A stretch of 64,000 nucleotides of DNA from the NCBI GenBank assembly GCA_965243245.1, contig OZ251536.1, positions 868,001-932,000 on the forward strand, in the 5' to 3' direction. A program made the position numbers and the translations under genes. Positions 1 to 7,891 of this stretch are shown here, in pieces. The stretch is from JAYQKL01 sp965243245. Lineage in GTDB: Bacteria > Pseudomonadota > Alphaproteobacteria > RS24. How positions within the stretch are numbered: the first letter of the stretch is position 1; each line of letters begins with the position of its first letter. The notes below the pieces were generated by a model, which was not told the origin of the DNA, ran no database searches, and saw only the letters and a program-made list of their open reading frames with translations.

Positions 1-11
1 GCGGGTCTCCC

Positions 12-1508
12 TTAGCTCATTGTCGGAATAATAAAAGACTGGTCAGCAATTTCCCCAGATGGCCAACGCTGTGTCACCGTCTTAACTTTCGTGAAGAACC
101 GCACGCCTTCTGGGCCATGTTGATTAACATCGCCAAAAGCAGAACGCTTCCACCCACCAAATGTGTGATAAGCAACAGGCACTGGAATCGGTACATTAAT
201 ACCGACCATACCGACATTCACTTTGCTCGCAAATTCACGCGCCGCAAGACCATTACGCGTGAAAATAGCAACGCCATTACCATATTGATGCTGACTTGGT
301 AGACGCGCCGCCTCTTCAAGAGATGAAGTGCGCATAACTTGTAGAACGGGGCCAAAAATTTCCTCTTGATAACTTTGCATTTCAGGCTTCACATTGTCGA
401 ATAAGGACGGGCCTATAAAAAAGCCATTTTCCAGACCTTGCAATTTTTGACCGCGCCCATCGACTAATAAATCTGCCCCTTCATCTACGCCCATCTGAAT
501 GTAGTTCTCGATTTTGGCACGGTGCTGAGGCGAAACAACTGGACCATAATGTGCATCAGGGTCAGTAGAAACGCCAACTTTTAGCTTTGTCATTTCTTCT
601 TTCATACGCGCAACAAATTCATCAGCCGTATCCTTGCCAACCGCAACCGCCACCGGCAACGCCATGCACCGCTCGCCGGCCGAGCCAAAAGCCGCTCCAG
701 AAAAATCAGCAATAACCTGCTCCATATCAGCGTCTGGCATAATAATACCGTGGTTTTTCGCACCGCCCATAGCCTGAACCCGCTTACCATTTGCCGCCCC
801 ACGCGAATAAACATAATGCGCAATATCCGAAGAACCAACAAAACTAATGGCTTTAATGGTCTCATTATCAAGAATGGCATCAACAGATATTTTATCGCCA
901 TGCACCACATTCAACACACCATCCGGCAGACCTGCTTGCGTCATCAATTCGGCCAAACGTAGCGGTACGCTTGGGTCTTTTTCAGATGGCTTAAGGATAA
1001 ATGCGTTACCACAAGCAAGTGCCACGCCAAACATCCACATCGGAATCATCGCCGGAAAATTAAACGGCGTAATACCAGCAACCACACCCAGCGGATGACG
1101 GGCAGACAAAACATCAATACCTGCGCCCGCGCCTTCGGTATATTCGCCTTTCAGCAAGTGCGCGATACCGCAAGCAAATTCGATCACTTCCAAACCACGC
1201 TGAATATCGCCCTTAGCATCGCCGATCACTTTACCGTGCTCTGATGAGAGCATTTGTGCCAATGCGTCCATATTATCTTCCAGCAATTGCTTGAAGCCGA
1301 ACATCACGCGCGCACGCCGCTGAGGGTTCAAAGCCGCCCAGTCAATTTGAGCTTGCGCGGCATGCTCAACAGTCGCGTTGAGTTCTGCTTGGGTTGCCAA
1401 CTGAACTTGCGCCTGAATTTCCCCTGTGCTTGGATTATAAATATCGCCAAAAACACCTGATGTGCCTTCAACGCGTTTGCCATTAATATAGTGTGGTACT
1501 TGACGCAT
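12..1508 (-). CDS. mmsA: Methylmalonate-semialdehyde dehydrogenase (CoA-acylating)
   Basis: This is an aldehyde dehydrogenase of the MmsA type. The family converts methylmalonate or malonate semialdehyde plus CoA and NAD to propionyl- or acetyl-CoA in valine, inositol and beta-alanine breakdown. With 498 residues it has the family's usual length. Visible are Asn150 in the TPFNFP motif, the cofactor-site ILKPSE segment, and catalytic Cys281 in the GERCMAL motif typical of MmsA. The start chosen is the ATG at 1508, preceded by GAGGG. A longer reading frame reaches 1604 but would run through the tRNA-Phe gene, so it was rejected. Its neighbours give no pathway context. Confidence 0.93.
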   Translation of the reverse strand: MRQVPHYINGKRVEGTSGVFGDIYNPSTGEIQAQVQLATQAELNATVEHAAQAQIDWAALNPQRRARVMFGFKQLLEDNMDALAQMLSSEHGKVIGDAKGDIQRGLEVIEFACGIAHLLKGEYTEGAGAGIDVLSARHPLGVVAGITPFNFPAMIPMWMFGVALACGNAFILKPSEKDPSVPLRLAELMTQAGLPDGVLNVVHGDKISVDAILDNETIKAISFVGSSDIAHYVYSRGAANGKRVQAMGGAKNHGIIMPDADMEQVIADFSGAAFGSAGERCMALPVAVAVGKDTADEFVARMKEEMTKLKVGVSTDPDAHYGPVVSPQHRAKIENYIQMGVDEGADLLVDGRGQKLQGLENGFFIGPSLFDNVKPEMQSYQEEIFGPVLQVMRTSSLEEAARLPSQHQYGNGVAIFTRNGLAAREFASKVNVGMVGINVPIPVPVAYHTFGGWKRSAFGDVNQHGPEGVRFFTKVKTVTQRWPSGEIADQSFIIPTMS

Positions 1509-1571
1509 GAATTCCCTCTTTCGGTCATAGCTATGATAGGTGTTTATGGGCTTATGGGTCAACTTCAACAA

Positions 1572-1646
<75 letters not shown>

Positions 1647-1729
1647 ACGCTAACACAATTCACTCTGGCGTTTATAAAGTCTTGTAGAACAACTGTCCAG
1701 TCCTTGAAAAAGAGAAACTAAAAAAACAT

Positions 1730-1960
1730 CTAATGAATATGCGGGTCAGTTTCTGGGTCGCTATCAGACGCCGCTTTTGTAAAAGAGGTCGCCGCCCAAT
1801 TATCAGCTGGCTCAACAGCAGGGATACTATATTTCTCGCCAAGCCATCGATGCAAGTCAATTTTGGCACATCTTTTAGAGCAAAAGGGTCGCGTCTCATG
1901 TTTGCTTTTAGCCGACTTACATGTTGGGCATGTTGGGCAAATTGCCTTTTTGTCACTCAT
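1730..1960 (-). CDS. yacG: DNA gyrase inhibitor YacG (zinc-ribbon protein)
   Basis: This small 76-residue zinc protein belongs to the YacG family, whose E. coli member binds GyrB and inhibits gyrase. The hallmark RPFCSKRCAKIDLHRW block (Cys27, Cys31) is intact. The N-terminal knuckle reads CPTCPTC (Cys8, Cys11, Cys14) instead of a single CPxC, because nine bases (1920-1939) are tandemly duplicated, so there is one extra potential zinc ligand. The start codon overlaps the stop of the upstream RNase E/G gene by four bases, so the two are probably translationally coupled. The acidic tail (DSDPETDP) is typical of the family. Confidence 0.93.
   Translation of the reverse strand: MSDKKAICPTCPTCKSAKSKHETRPFCSKRCAKIDLHRWLGEKYSIPAVEPADNWAATSFTKAASDSDPETDPHIH
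1920..1939 (-). repeat. 9-bp tandem duplication inside yacG zinc knuckle
   Basis: The unit CATGTTGGG occurs twice plus a partial CA. It is in frame and turns the expected CPTC motif into CPTCPTC. Confidence 0.85.
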
Positions 1961-3180
1961 AAAAATAAACCTAATGCCTTTTTAAGCGGTAAGCGATCAC
2001 GTTTGCGAGTCATTTCAACAACCCCAAAATCAGACATCTCACCTATGCGCACAGGCACTTTATCGCTATTAAAACCTTCATGCAAGGCATCCAATATCGG
2101 CGCGGTATCTGTCTTTGGCAACATATCAATAAAATCTATCGCAATTAAACCTCCGATCGCACGCAAGCGTATCTGACGCGCAATTTCCCGCGCCGCCACA
2201 AGATTAATCTCAAATGCCGAGGCATCATGGCTCCCAGAATTAACATCAATCGTTGTCATCGCCTGCGTATCTTCAATAATCAGCCATGCGCCCGTAGAAA
2301 TATCTATGCGCGCCGCACAAGCCCTTTCAATAATCTGGTGAATATCATACCGCTCAAAAACATCTTCGCCCTCCAACACCTCCAACAAAGTGCCTTTATC
2401 ACTCATCGTTTCATCCATATAACTCTTTGCCTGCACACCCAAAGCCTTATCACCCATGATAATGCGCCCAATATCAGTGCGTATATGATCACGTAAAAGT
2501 TTCTCCAAGCCACCCAAATCCTGATACAAAACACAAGGTGGCTCATTATCATCGGCGCGCTTGAGGACATCATCCCAGCTTTGCACGACACTTTCCATGT
2601 CATGGCGTAGAGCTTTTTCAGAAATACCCTCCGCCGCCGTACGCAACACCCAGCCCGCAGAACCATCAAGCCCTTCAACATCAAGTGCCTCACATATTTT
2701 TTGTGTAAGCTCAATCAGCCGTGTGCGCTCTGCTTCATCTTCAATAGATCGGGAAACAGCAATACGGTTGCTACACGGCACCAGAACAAGATAACGTCCC
2801 GGCAACGTAATATTCGCCGTTACACTCGCACCTTTACCGCCCGAAGCAGGACGCGTAACTTGTACCAACACTGTATCGCCAGCCGCAACACAATCTTCAA
2901 TTTTTATATCTTGTTTTGTATTTTGGTCAGCGACTTCCGCCAACACTTTTGCCTCTCGGTTGCCAAGAAAGCCATCCCTTTCCTCTCCAATATTAATGAA
3001 AGCAGCTTGTAAATGCGACACAACGCGCTCAACAAAACCAAGATAAATTTGTCCGCTTGCACGACTATCATCAGCTTGCGACTCAACAGCTATATCCGTC
3101 ACCTGCCCATCATCAACCCTGACCATTTTAACCAAACCATCATCAACCTTGATTAAAAGTTCACCCTTAGCTTCGCCCAT
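1957..3180 (-). CDS. rng: Ribonuclease E/G family endoribonuclease
   Basis: This is a 407-residue RNase E/G catalytic domain, acting in RNA processing and decay. An S1-like region lies at about residues 38-115. The metal-binding aspartates sit in TTIDVNSG (Asp312) and GGLIAIDFID (Asp349). The protein ends shortly after the VVEMTRKR block and lacks the CPxC zinc-link that joins RNase E subunits and is present in many RNase G proteins. It also lacks a degradosome scaffold tail, so it is the short form found between maf and yacG in this lineage. It is probably distinct from the main RNase E, which should be encoded elsewhere. It overlaps yacG by four bases. Confidence 0.88.
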   Translation of the reverse strand: MGEAKGELLIKVDDGLVKMVRVDDGQVTDIAVESQADDSRASGQIYLGFVERVVSHLQAAFINIGEERDGFLGNREAKVLAEVADQNTKQDIKIEDCVAAGDTVLVQVTRPASGGKGASVTANITLPGRYLVLVPCSNRIAVSRSIEDEAERTRLIELTQKICEALDVEGLDGSAGWVLRTAAEGISEKALRHDMESVVQSWDDVLKRADDNEPPCVLYQDLGGLEKLLRDHIRTDIGRIIMGDKALGVQAKSYMDETMSDKGTLLEVLEGEDVFERYDIHQIIERACAARIDISTGAWLIIEDTQAMTTIDVNSGSHDASAFEINLVAAREIARQIRLRAIGGLIAIDFIDMLPKTDTAPILDALHEGFNSDKVPVRIGEMSDFGVVEMTRKRDRLPLKKALGLFL

Positions 3181-3208
3181 TTTATTATTCCTTTAATGCC
3201 AGCTACGC

Positions 3209-3823
3209 TTAAAACGAATACCCCGCCGCTTTTAGCATATTCGCTGTCTCATAAAGCGGCAACCCAACAACATTACTATAAGAGCCCTGTAAATTGCAGA
3301 TAAAAGCGCTGCCAAGCCCCTGAATAGCATAGCCTCCCGCTTTGCCGTGCCAGTCTTGCGAAGCTATATAGTCATCTATTTCACGCCCGTTAAGACATTT
3401 AAACCGCACCCGACTTTGAGCTTTTTTCAGCAATACACGCTCGCCATGCCAAAGCCCCACCGCCGTATAAACACGATGCGCACGCCCCGAAAGTAACGCC
3501 AAACAGGCACGGGCATCTGCTTCATGCTCAGCCTTTGGCAGAATACGCCGCCCTACGGCAACAATTGTATCTGCGGTCAAAATATAAGGTTTCTCAGCTT
3601 TGCTAACGCGCGTCCGAATAATGGCTTGTTTTTCAAGTGCCATTCTCTTGACATAAACCGTCGGTAACTCCCCCCGCTTAGGGCTTTCATCAATATCAGC
3701 AGGCGTTATGCTATCAGCTATCACACCAATTTGTGCGAGCAATTCGAGCCGTCTTGGCGATGCACTGCCCAGCCAGAGAGGATCATTTATAGCGATAGGT
3801 AATCCGCCCTTTTGTAAGGTCAT
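3209..3823 (-). CDS. maf: Maf-family nucleotide pyrophosphatase
   Basis: This 204-residue Maf/HAM1-fold house-cleaning NTP pyrophosphatase belongs to a family that hydrolyses non-canonical or pyrimidine NTPs to monophosphates. The signature LGSASPRRLELL lies at about residues 18-29, and the catalytic-base segment TADTIVAVG is present. The ATG at 3823 lies inside the end of infA, a same-strand overlap of 41 bases, and a GGAG stands about ten bases upstream of it. The N-terminus therefore carries about 17 extra residues before the usual beta-strand. No alternative ATG exists closer to the motif. Confidence 0.88.
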   Translation of the reverse strand: MTLQKGGLPIAINDPLWLGSASPRRLELLAQIGVIADSITPADIDESPKRGELPTVYVKRMALEKQAIIRTRVSKAEKPYILTADTIVAVGRRILPKAEHEADARACLALLSGRAHRVYTAVGLWHGERVLLKKAQSRVRFKCLNGREIDDYIASQDWHGKAGGYAIQGLGSAFICNLQGSYSNVVGLPLYETANMLKAAGYSF

Positions 3824-4001
3824 AAGGTGTCATCTCCACCAAGACTTTATCCCCCACCAAAACACGAATACGATTTTTACGCATTTTACCGGCTGTATGC
3901 GCAATAATTTCATGTTCATTTTCCAACTTCACCCGAAAAGTTGCATTTGGTAGCAACTCACTCACAATCCCCGGGAACTCCAAAAGTTCTTCTTTAGCCA
4001 T
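3783..4001 (-). CDS. infA: Translation initiation factor IF-1
   Basis: This is a 72-residue S1/OB-fold protein. IF-1 binds the ribosomal A site during initiation. The core is fully recognisable: MAKEELLEF at the start, then the ATFRV and HTAGKMRKNRIRV segments and a KGRITYRYK tail. The ATG at 4001 is preceded by AGAGAG; a frame opening ten codons further upstream adds non-homologous residues and was rejected. Its 3' end overlaps maf by 41 bases, so Maf synthesis may be coupled to IF-1 translation. Confidence 0.96.
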   Translation of the reverse strand: MAKEELLEFPGIVSELLPNATFRVKLENEHEIIAHTAGKMRKNRIRVLVGDKVLVEMTPYDLTKGRITYRYK

Positions 4002-4070
4002 AAACTCTCTCTTTTTAATATGCGCGGACAATGACCATAAAACAGACCAAAATCAAGTGTTTTTCTCACC

Positions 4071-4559
4071 CTAGCCACGTATTTGCAAAACGCAGATTAA
4101 AGTAAACAGCCGCCGCGCCGTATTAAAATCAACATCAATTTGGGATGCCAGTTTTTCTTTTAGTAACTCAGAGCCTTCATTATGCAAAGCGCGCCGCCCT
4201 TGGTCAATCGCCTCAATTTTATCTAATGAAGAAGAGCGGATGGCGTCATAATAGTTTTCGCAAATCAGAAAATAATCTTTCACAATACGGCGAAAAACCA
4301 TCAGAGATAACTCAACTTTTTTCAACAACGCCTCATCGCTGCTGCGAATATTGAAACAAATCCCCTTATCACTAACCGATAATGTCACCCGATAAGGACC
4401 GGGCGGTGTGTTGTGTGGCTGAAAGCTATTTTCTTCAAGCAAATCAAAAATGGCGACCCGTCTTTCATGTTCTACATCTGGGTTGCGCGCAATAAGAGCT
4501 TCATCTTCTAAAGACAGATGAACAATTTTTTGTCTCTCTTGCGTTTGTTCAGCCGTCAT
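4071..4559 (-). CDS. UPF0262 family protein
   Basis: This 162-residue protein belongs to the UPF0262 family, which is essentially restricted to Alphaproteobacteria and has no assigned biochemical role. Recognisable segments are the N-terminal VHLSLEDE, the HERRVAIFDLLEEN stretch and the VKDYFLICENYYDAIRS helix near the middle. No signal peptide or membrane segment is visible, so it is probably cytosolic. Its start follows the hisD stop with no gap, implying co-translation. The same hisD neighbourhood is conserved in the class, but nothing visible links it to histidine synthesis. Confidence 0.85.
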   Translation of the reverse strand: MTAEQTQERQKIVHLSLEDEALIARNPDVEHERRVAIFDLLEENSFQPHNTPPGPYRVTLSVSDKGICFNIRSSDEALLKKVELSLMVFRRIVKDYFLICENYYDAIRSSSLDKIEAIDQGRRALHNEGSELLKEKLASQIDVDFNTARRLFTLICVLQIRG

Positions 4560-5855
4560 TTACTTATTCAACCTTATGGCAACCGAGCGTGCATGCGCAT
4601 CCAGCCCTTCTCGTTCAGCTAACCTCACCACATGCCTCCCAATCATTGTCAGGCTTTCAGCATCACACGAAACCAACGAACTTCGCTTCATAAAATCCAG
4701 CACCGATAAACCAGAAGCATAACGCGCTGTATGTGCCGTTGGAAGCACATGATTAGGACCTGCAATGTAATCGCCAATGGCTTCGGGGGTATAGCGGCCA
4801 AGGAAAATAGCCCCAGCATTTTTAATCTTTAGAGCCATGTCTTGCGGGTTTTCAACCGCAAGTTCCAAATGCTCAGGTGCTAGCCGATCAACCAGCCCCG
4901 CCGCCTGAGTATCAATATCATCTACTAAAATAATCGCGCCAAATGTCTGCCAACTCTTACTGGCAATATCTTTGCGCGCCAAGCTTTCAAGCTGCTTATC
5001 TATGCGGCGCATCACCGCCTCGGCAAAATCTGCATCATCAGTAATCAAAATCGACTGCGCCGCCGGGTCATGTTCTGCCTGAGAGAGCAAATCTATCGCA
5101 ATCCAATCTGGATTGTTCTGCCCGTCAGCAACAATAAGAACTTCAGACGGCCCCGCCACCATATCAATACCCACCTGCCCGAAGACAAGTCGTTTTGCGG
5201 CCGCCACATAATCATTTCCCGGCCCTGTTATCACATCTACAGGCATAATTGAAGCTGTTCCATAAGCCATTGCGGCGATGGCTTGTGCGCCGCCGATACG
5301 GTAGATCTCATCGACGCCAACCAATGATGCGGCCGCCAAAACAAGCGGATTTATTTGCCCATCAGGCGTTGGCACAGTCATGACCAATCGCTCTACCTTT
5401 GCGACTTTGGCAGGAATGGTATTCATCAAAACAGAAGACGGATAACTCGCCGTTCCCCCCGGCACATAAACGCCCGCGGCAGAAACCGGCGTCCATTTAT
5501 GTCCGAGCTTAACGCCCGCATCATCTGTATAAAAATCATCTTCAGGCTTTTGGCGTATGTGATAGGTTTCAATTCTTTTTGCAGCAATTGTAAGGGCTTC
5601 AAGGTCGCCCCCTTCAATTTGACTTTTGGCCGTAGCGATTTCAGAATCAGTGAATTTTATCGCCTCGGGCGTTAAGCTGAATCTATCAAATTTTGCCGTC
5701 AATGCACATAAAGCAGCATCACCCTCACGGCGCACCTGATTGATAATATCCAAAGCCGTTTGCGACACATCCCCATCTGGCTCGCCCCGCATGGACAATA
5801 ATGCCATAAAACGGCTCTCAAAATCTGGCGCGGCAATATTCAGACGCAAAGTCAT
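4560..5855 (-). CDS. hisD: Histidinol dehydrogenase
   Basis: This 431-residue enzyme catalyses the last two steps of histidine synthesis, oxidising L-histidinol to L-histidine with 2 NAD and a zinc ion. Visible family segments include VYVPGGTASYPSSVLMN, the GPGNDYVAAAKR block, GPSEVLIVAD, the zinc-site SQAEHDP, and the C-terminal GPNHVLPT. It has full length. It lies in the murA-DUF2948-hisD-UPF0262 transcription unit and no other his gene is present in the window. The ATG at 5855 starts nine bases after the DUF2948 stop. Confidence 0.96.
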   Translation of the reverse strand: MTLRLNIAAPDFESRFMALLSMRGEPDGDVSQTALDIINQVRREGDAALCALTAKFDRFSLTPEAIKFTDSEIATAKSQIEGGDLEALTIAAKRIETYHIRQKPEDDFYTDDAGVKLGHKWTPVSAAGVYVPGGTASYPSSVLMNTIPAKVAKVERLVMTVPTPDGQINPLVLAAASLVGVDEIYRIGGAQAIAAMAYGTASIMPVDVITGPGNDYVAAAKRLVFGQVGIDMVAGPSEVLIVADGQNNPDWIAIDLLSQAEHDPAAQSILITDDADFAEAVMRRIDKQLESLARKDIASKSWQTFGAIILVDDIDTQAAGLVDRLAPEHLELAVENPQDMALKIKNAGAIFLGRYTPEAIGDYIAGPNHVLPTAHTARYASGLSVLDFMKRSSLVSCDAESLTMIGRHVVRLAEREGLDAHARSVAIRLNK

Positions 5856-5864
5856 TTATGCTCT

Positions 5865-6308
5865 CTATTCCTCATCATGGCGGGGCGTCGACTTAACTGC
5901 CCAGTGTCCTGTAACATCCTGCATGACTAGCTTCAAGCTTTCAACATGCAAACTTAAGGCGGCATCGCCTGAAAACATAAGCCGAAGAGTCCCTTCCGGC
6001 GAGGGTGTCGTGACATCTTTTTGAAGGGGCTCAAAAATGAGAGCTAATAAAGCCAGTATTTGGCTTGAGTTTTGGTTGATATTTTTTGACTGCACGCCAA
6101 GCACATTCTCACAATGTACGCCAGTGCGCGTGCGTATCGGTTTTTTGCTATCATGTTCCCAGCAATAACGATTCGCCATAAAGGCAAAAAGACGTCTGTT
6201 TTTTTCAAAAGATATATCACTTGCCTTCACAACAGCATCTTGTAAGCTCGCCGAGATCACCACAAGATCATCCGCATCACGTGCCCATAAATACAATAAC
6301 TCAGCCAT
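5865..6308 (-). CDS. DUF2948 family protein
   Basis: This 147-residue cytosolic protein of DUF2948 is recognised by its WARDADDLVVISASLQDAV start and the FMANRYCWE segment. The family has no known function and is conserved next to murA and hisD in Alphaproteobacteria. The ATG at 6308 is preceded by AGGGA. That Shine-Dalgarno lies inside a 14-bp tandem duplication (6313-6343), so a second copy of the AGGGA follows fourteen bases further upstream. Confidence 0.85.
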   Translation of the reverse strand: MAELLYLWARDADDLVVISASLQDAVVKASDISFEKNRRLFAFMANRYCWEHDSKKPIRTRTGVHCENVLGVQSKNINQNSSQILALLALIFEPLQKDVTTPSPEGTLRLMFSGDAALSLHVESLKLVMQDVTGHWAVKSTPRHDEE

Positions 6309-6312
6309 AAAT

Positions 6313-6343
6313 ATCCCTATATCTTAATCCCTATATCTTAATC
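6313..6343. repeat. 14-bp tandem repeat (2.2 copies) across murA stop and DUF2948 RBS
   Basis: Two perfect copies of ATCCCTATATCTTA plus ATC. The murA stop codon (6338-6340) lies in the right copy. Read on the minus strand, each copy carries an AGGGA Shine-Dalgarno for DUF2948. Confidence 0.9.
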
Positions 6344-7615
6344 AGTTTTCTCTCGCCAGATTTTAGCCCCGCACTTAGAAAGCTTCTCCTCCAGTCTCTC
6401 ATACCCGCGGTCAAGATGATAGACACGGCTAATCGTTGTGACGCCCTCAGCCACAAGCCCCGCAATAACCAACGTAACAGAAGCGCGCAAATCTGTTGCC
6501 ATCACAGGCGCGCCTTTAAGTTTTTCAACGCCCGTTACAATCGCCGTATCGCTTTCAAGCGATATGTTCGCCCCAAGCCGCACCAATTCTTGTACATGCA
6601 TAAATCTGTTTTCAAAAATGGTCTCTTTGATATGACTAACCCCTTGAGCGCGGCACATTAACCCCATAAAAGGCGCTTGAAGGTCGGTCGCAAACCCCGG
6701 ATAGGGTGCCGTCACAACATTCGTTGCCATCGCTCTATCGGCTATGCCTTTAATCAGCAGACCATTTTCTTTATCTTCAAAAACCGCACCTGCCTTTTCC
6801 AATAAAGGGTATAAAGCTCCCAAAAGTTTTTTATCCGCGCCGCGTAAATTAACCTCTCCCCCCACTGCCGCCACCGCACAAGCATAAGCGCCTGTTTCAA
6901 TTCGGTCACGGCTCACATGATGCGTGACCCCATGCAATCTATCGACGCCCATTATAGATAAATGACGCGTTCCCAGCCCTTCAATTTTTGCCCCCATTGC
7001 CTTTAAACATTCACCCACATCAACGACTTCGGGCTCGCATGCCGCATTGAACAGATCAGTACGCCCTTGCGCCAAACAAGCCGCCATCATCAACACGTGA
7101 GTTACCCCCACAGAAACCATCGGCATCTCAAAGCGCGTGCCTTGCAGTTTTTTATTATGCGTTGTTGCCTTCACATAGCCGTCAGATACCTCAATAGACG
7201 CCCCCATCATCTCCAGCCCTTTAAGATATACATCAACGGGCCGCGTACCGATTGCACAGCCCCCCGGCAATGAAACATCTGCGGCACCGCATCTTGCCAA
7301 TAAAGGACCGATAACCCAAAAACTCGCCCGCATTTGAGACACAAGCTCATAAGATGCTTTTATCGACATAATGTCTTTGGCATGCAAGCGTAGTCCTTCT
7401 TGGGGCCCTGTTCCAAATAATTGAGTGCTACAGCCCAGCTCTTTGAGCAAAGCAGAAAGCGTATAAGTATCAGCCAGACGCGGCGTACCCTGCAATTCAA
7501 CGGGCTCATCCGTCAGCAAAGCAGAAACCATAAGCGGCAGAACAGCATTTTTAGAGCCGCTAATAGCCAGCTCGCCAGACAATTCGCGCCCGCCTTCAAT
7601 GCATATTCTGTCCAA
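6338..7615 (-). CDS. murA: UDP-N-acetylglucosamine 1-carboxyvinyltransferase
   Basis: This 425-residue MurA performs the first committed step of peptidoglycan synthesis, transferring enolpyruvate from PEP to UDP-GlcNAc in the cytosol. Lys22 in SGSKNAVLP and the reactive Cys120 in LPGGCAIGTRPVD are present. A cysteine rather than aspartate at this place predicts the fosfomycin-reactive form. Translation appears to begin at a TTG (7615): the reading from there gives the family-typical MDRI start, AGGA stands eight bases upstream, and no in-frame ATG is nearer. It heads the large minus-strand cluster, after a 48-residue small gene. Confidence 0.96.
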   Translation of the reverse strand: MDRICIEGGRELSGELAISGSKNAVLPLMVSALLTDEPVELQGTPRLADTYTLSALLKELGCSTQLFGTGPQEGLRLHAKDIMSIKASYELVSQMRASFWVIGPLLARCGAADVSLPGGCAIGTRPVDVYLKGLEMMGASIEVSDGYVKATTHNKKLQGTRFEMPMVSVGVTHVLMMAACLAQGRTDLFNAACEPEVVDVGECLKAMGAKIEGLGTRHLSIMGVDRLHGVTHHVSRDRIETGAYACAVAAVGGEVNLRGADKKLLGALYPLLEKAGAVFEDKENGLLIKGIADRAMATNVVTAPYPGFATDLQAPFMGLMCRAQGVSHIKETIFENRFMHVQELVRLGANISLESDTAIVTGVEKLKGAPVMATDLRASVTLVIAGLVAEGVTTISRVYHLDRGYERLEEKLSKCGAKIWREKTD

Positions 7616-7629
7616 ACCCTGTGTCCTAT

Positions 7630-7776
7630 CTAAACAGCGCGTGGCTTGTCCGATTTAGACAAGACGGACTGGTTTTGTTTAACAGCTTTTTTGCGCCGCT
7701 TAAGATTGTCACGCAAGGCTTGGCGCAGACGCTCTTGGCGTAGAGTGGCGGCAGATTTTAAAGAAGGCTTTTCCAT
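7630..7776 (-). CDS. Small basic protein upstream of murA
   Basis: This is a 48-residue, highly basic reading frame starting MEKPSLKSAATLRQERL and continuing with an RQALRDNLKRRKKAV helix rich in Arg and Lys. Short proteins with an LRxNLRRRK motif are, to my knowledge, common directly upstream of murA in Alphaproteobacteria. No function is known; the charge suggests RNA or nucleotide binding (inference). GGGA precedes the tandem ATGs at 7779 and 7776. The stop lies 14 bases before the murA TTG, so the two are probably cotranscribed. Confidence 0.7.
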   Translation of the reverse strand: MEKPSLKSAATLRQERLRQALRDNLKRRKKAVKQNQSVLSKSDKPRAV

Positions 7777-7798
7777 CATTTTTCCCAGCACTATTCGT

Positions 7799-7879
7799 TT
7801 TAGTCCCTTTAGTCCCTTTAGTCCCTTTAGTCCCTTTAGTCCCTTTAGTCCCTTTAGTCCCTTTAGTCCCTTTAGTCCC
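7799..7879. repeat. 9-bp tandem array, nine copies
   Basis: Nine uninterrupted perfect copies of TTTAGTCCC (81 bases) lie between the acyl-CoA dehydrogenase stop and the small murA-upstream gene. On the minus strand the unit reads GGGACTAAA and ends about 20 bases before that gene's own GGGA ribosome-binding site. No variation between copies suggests recent expansion by slippage. Confidence 0.97.
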
Positions 7880-7891
7880 TATGCACCTATT

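Noticed and set aside
1733..2176. 147-codon plus-strand frame opposite yacG and RNase E/G
   Set aside because: Both minus-strand genes are recognised families; the frame has no homology-like motif.
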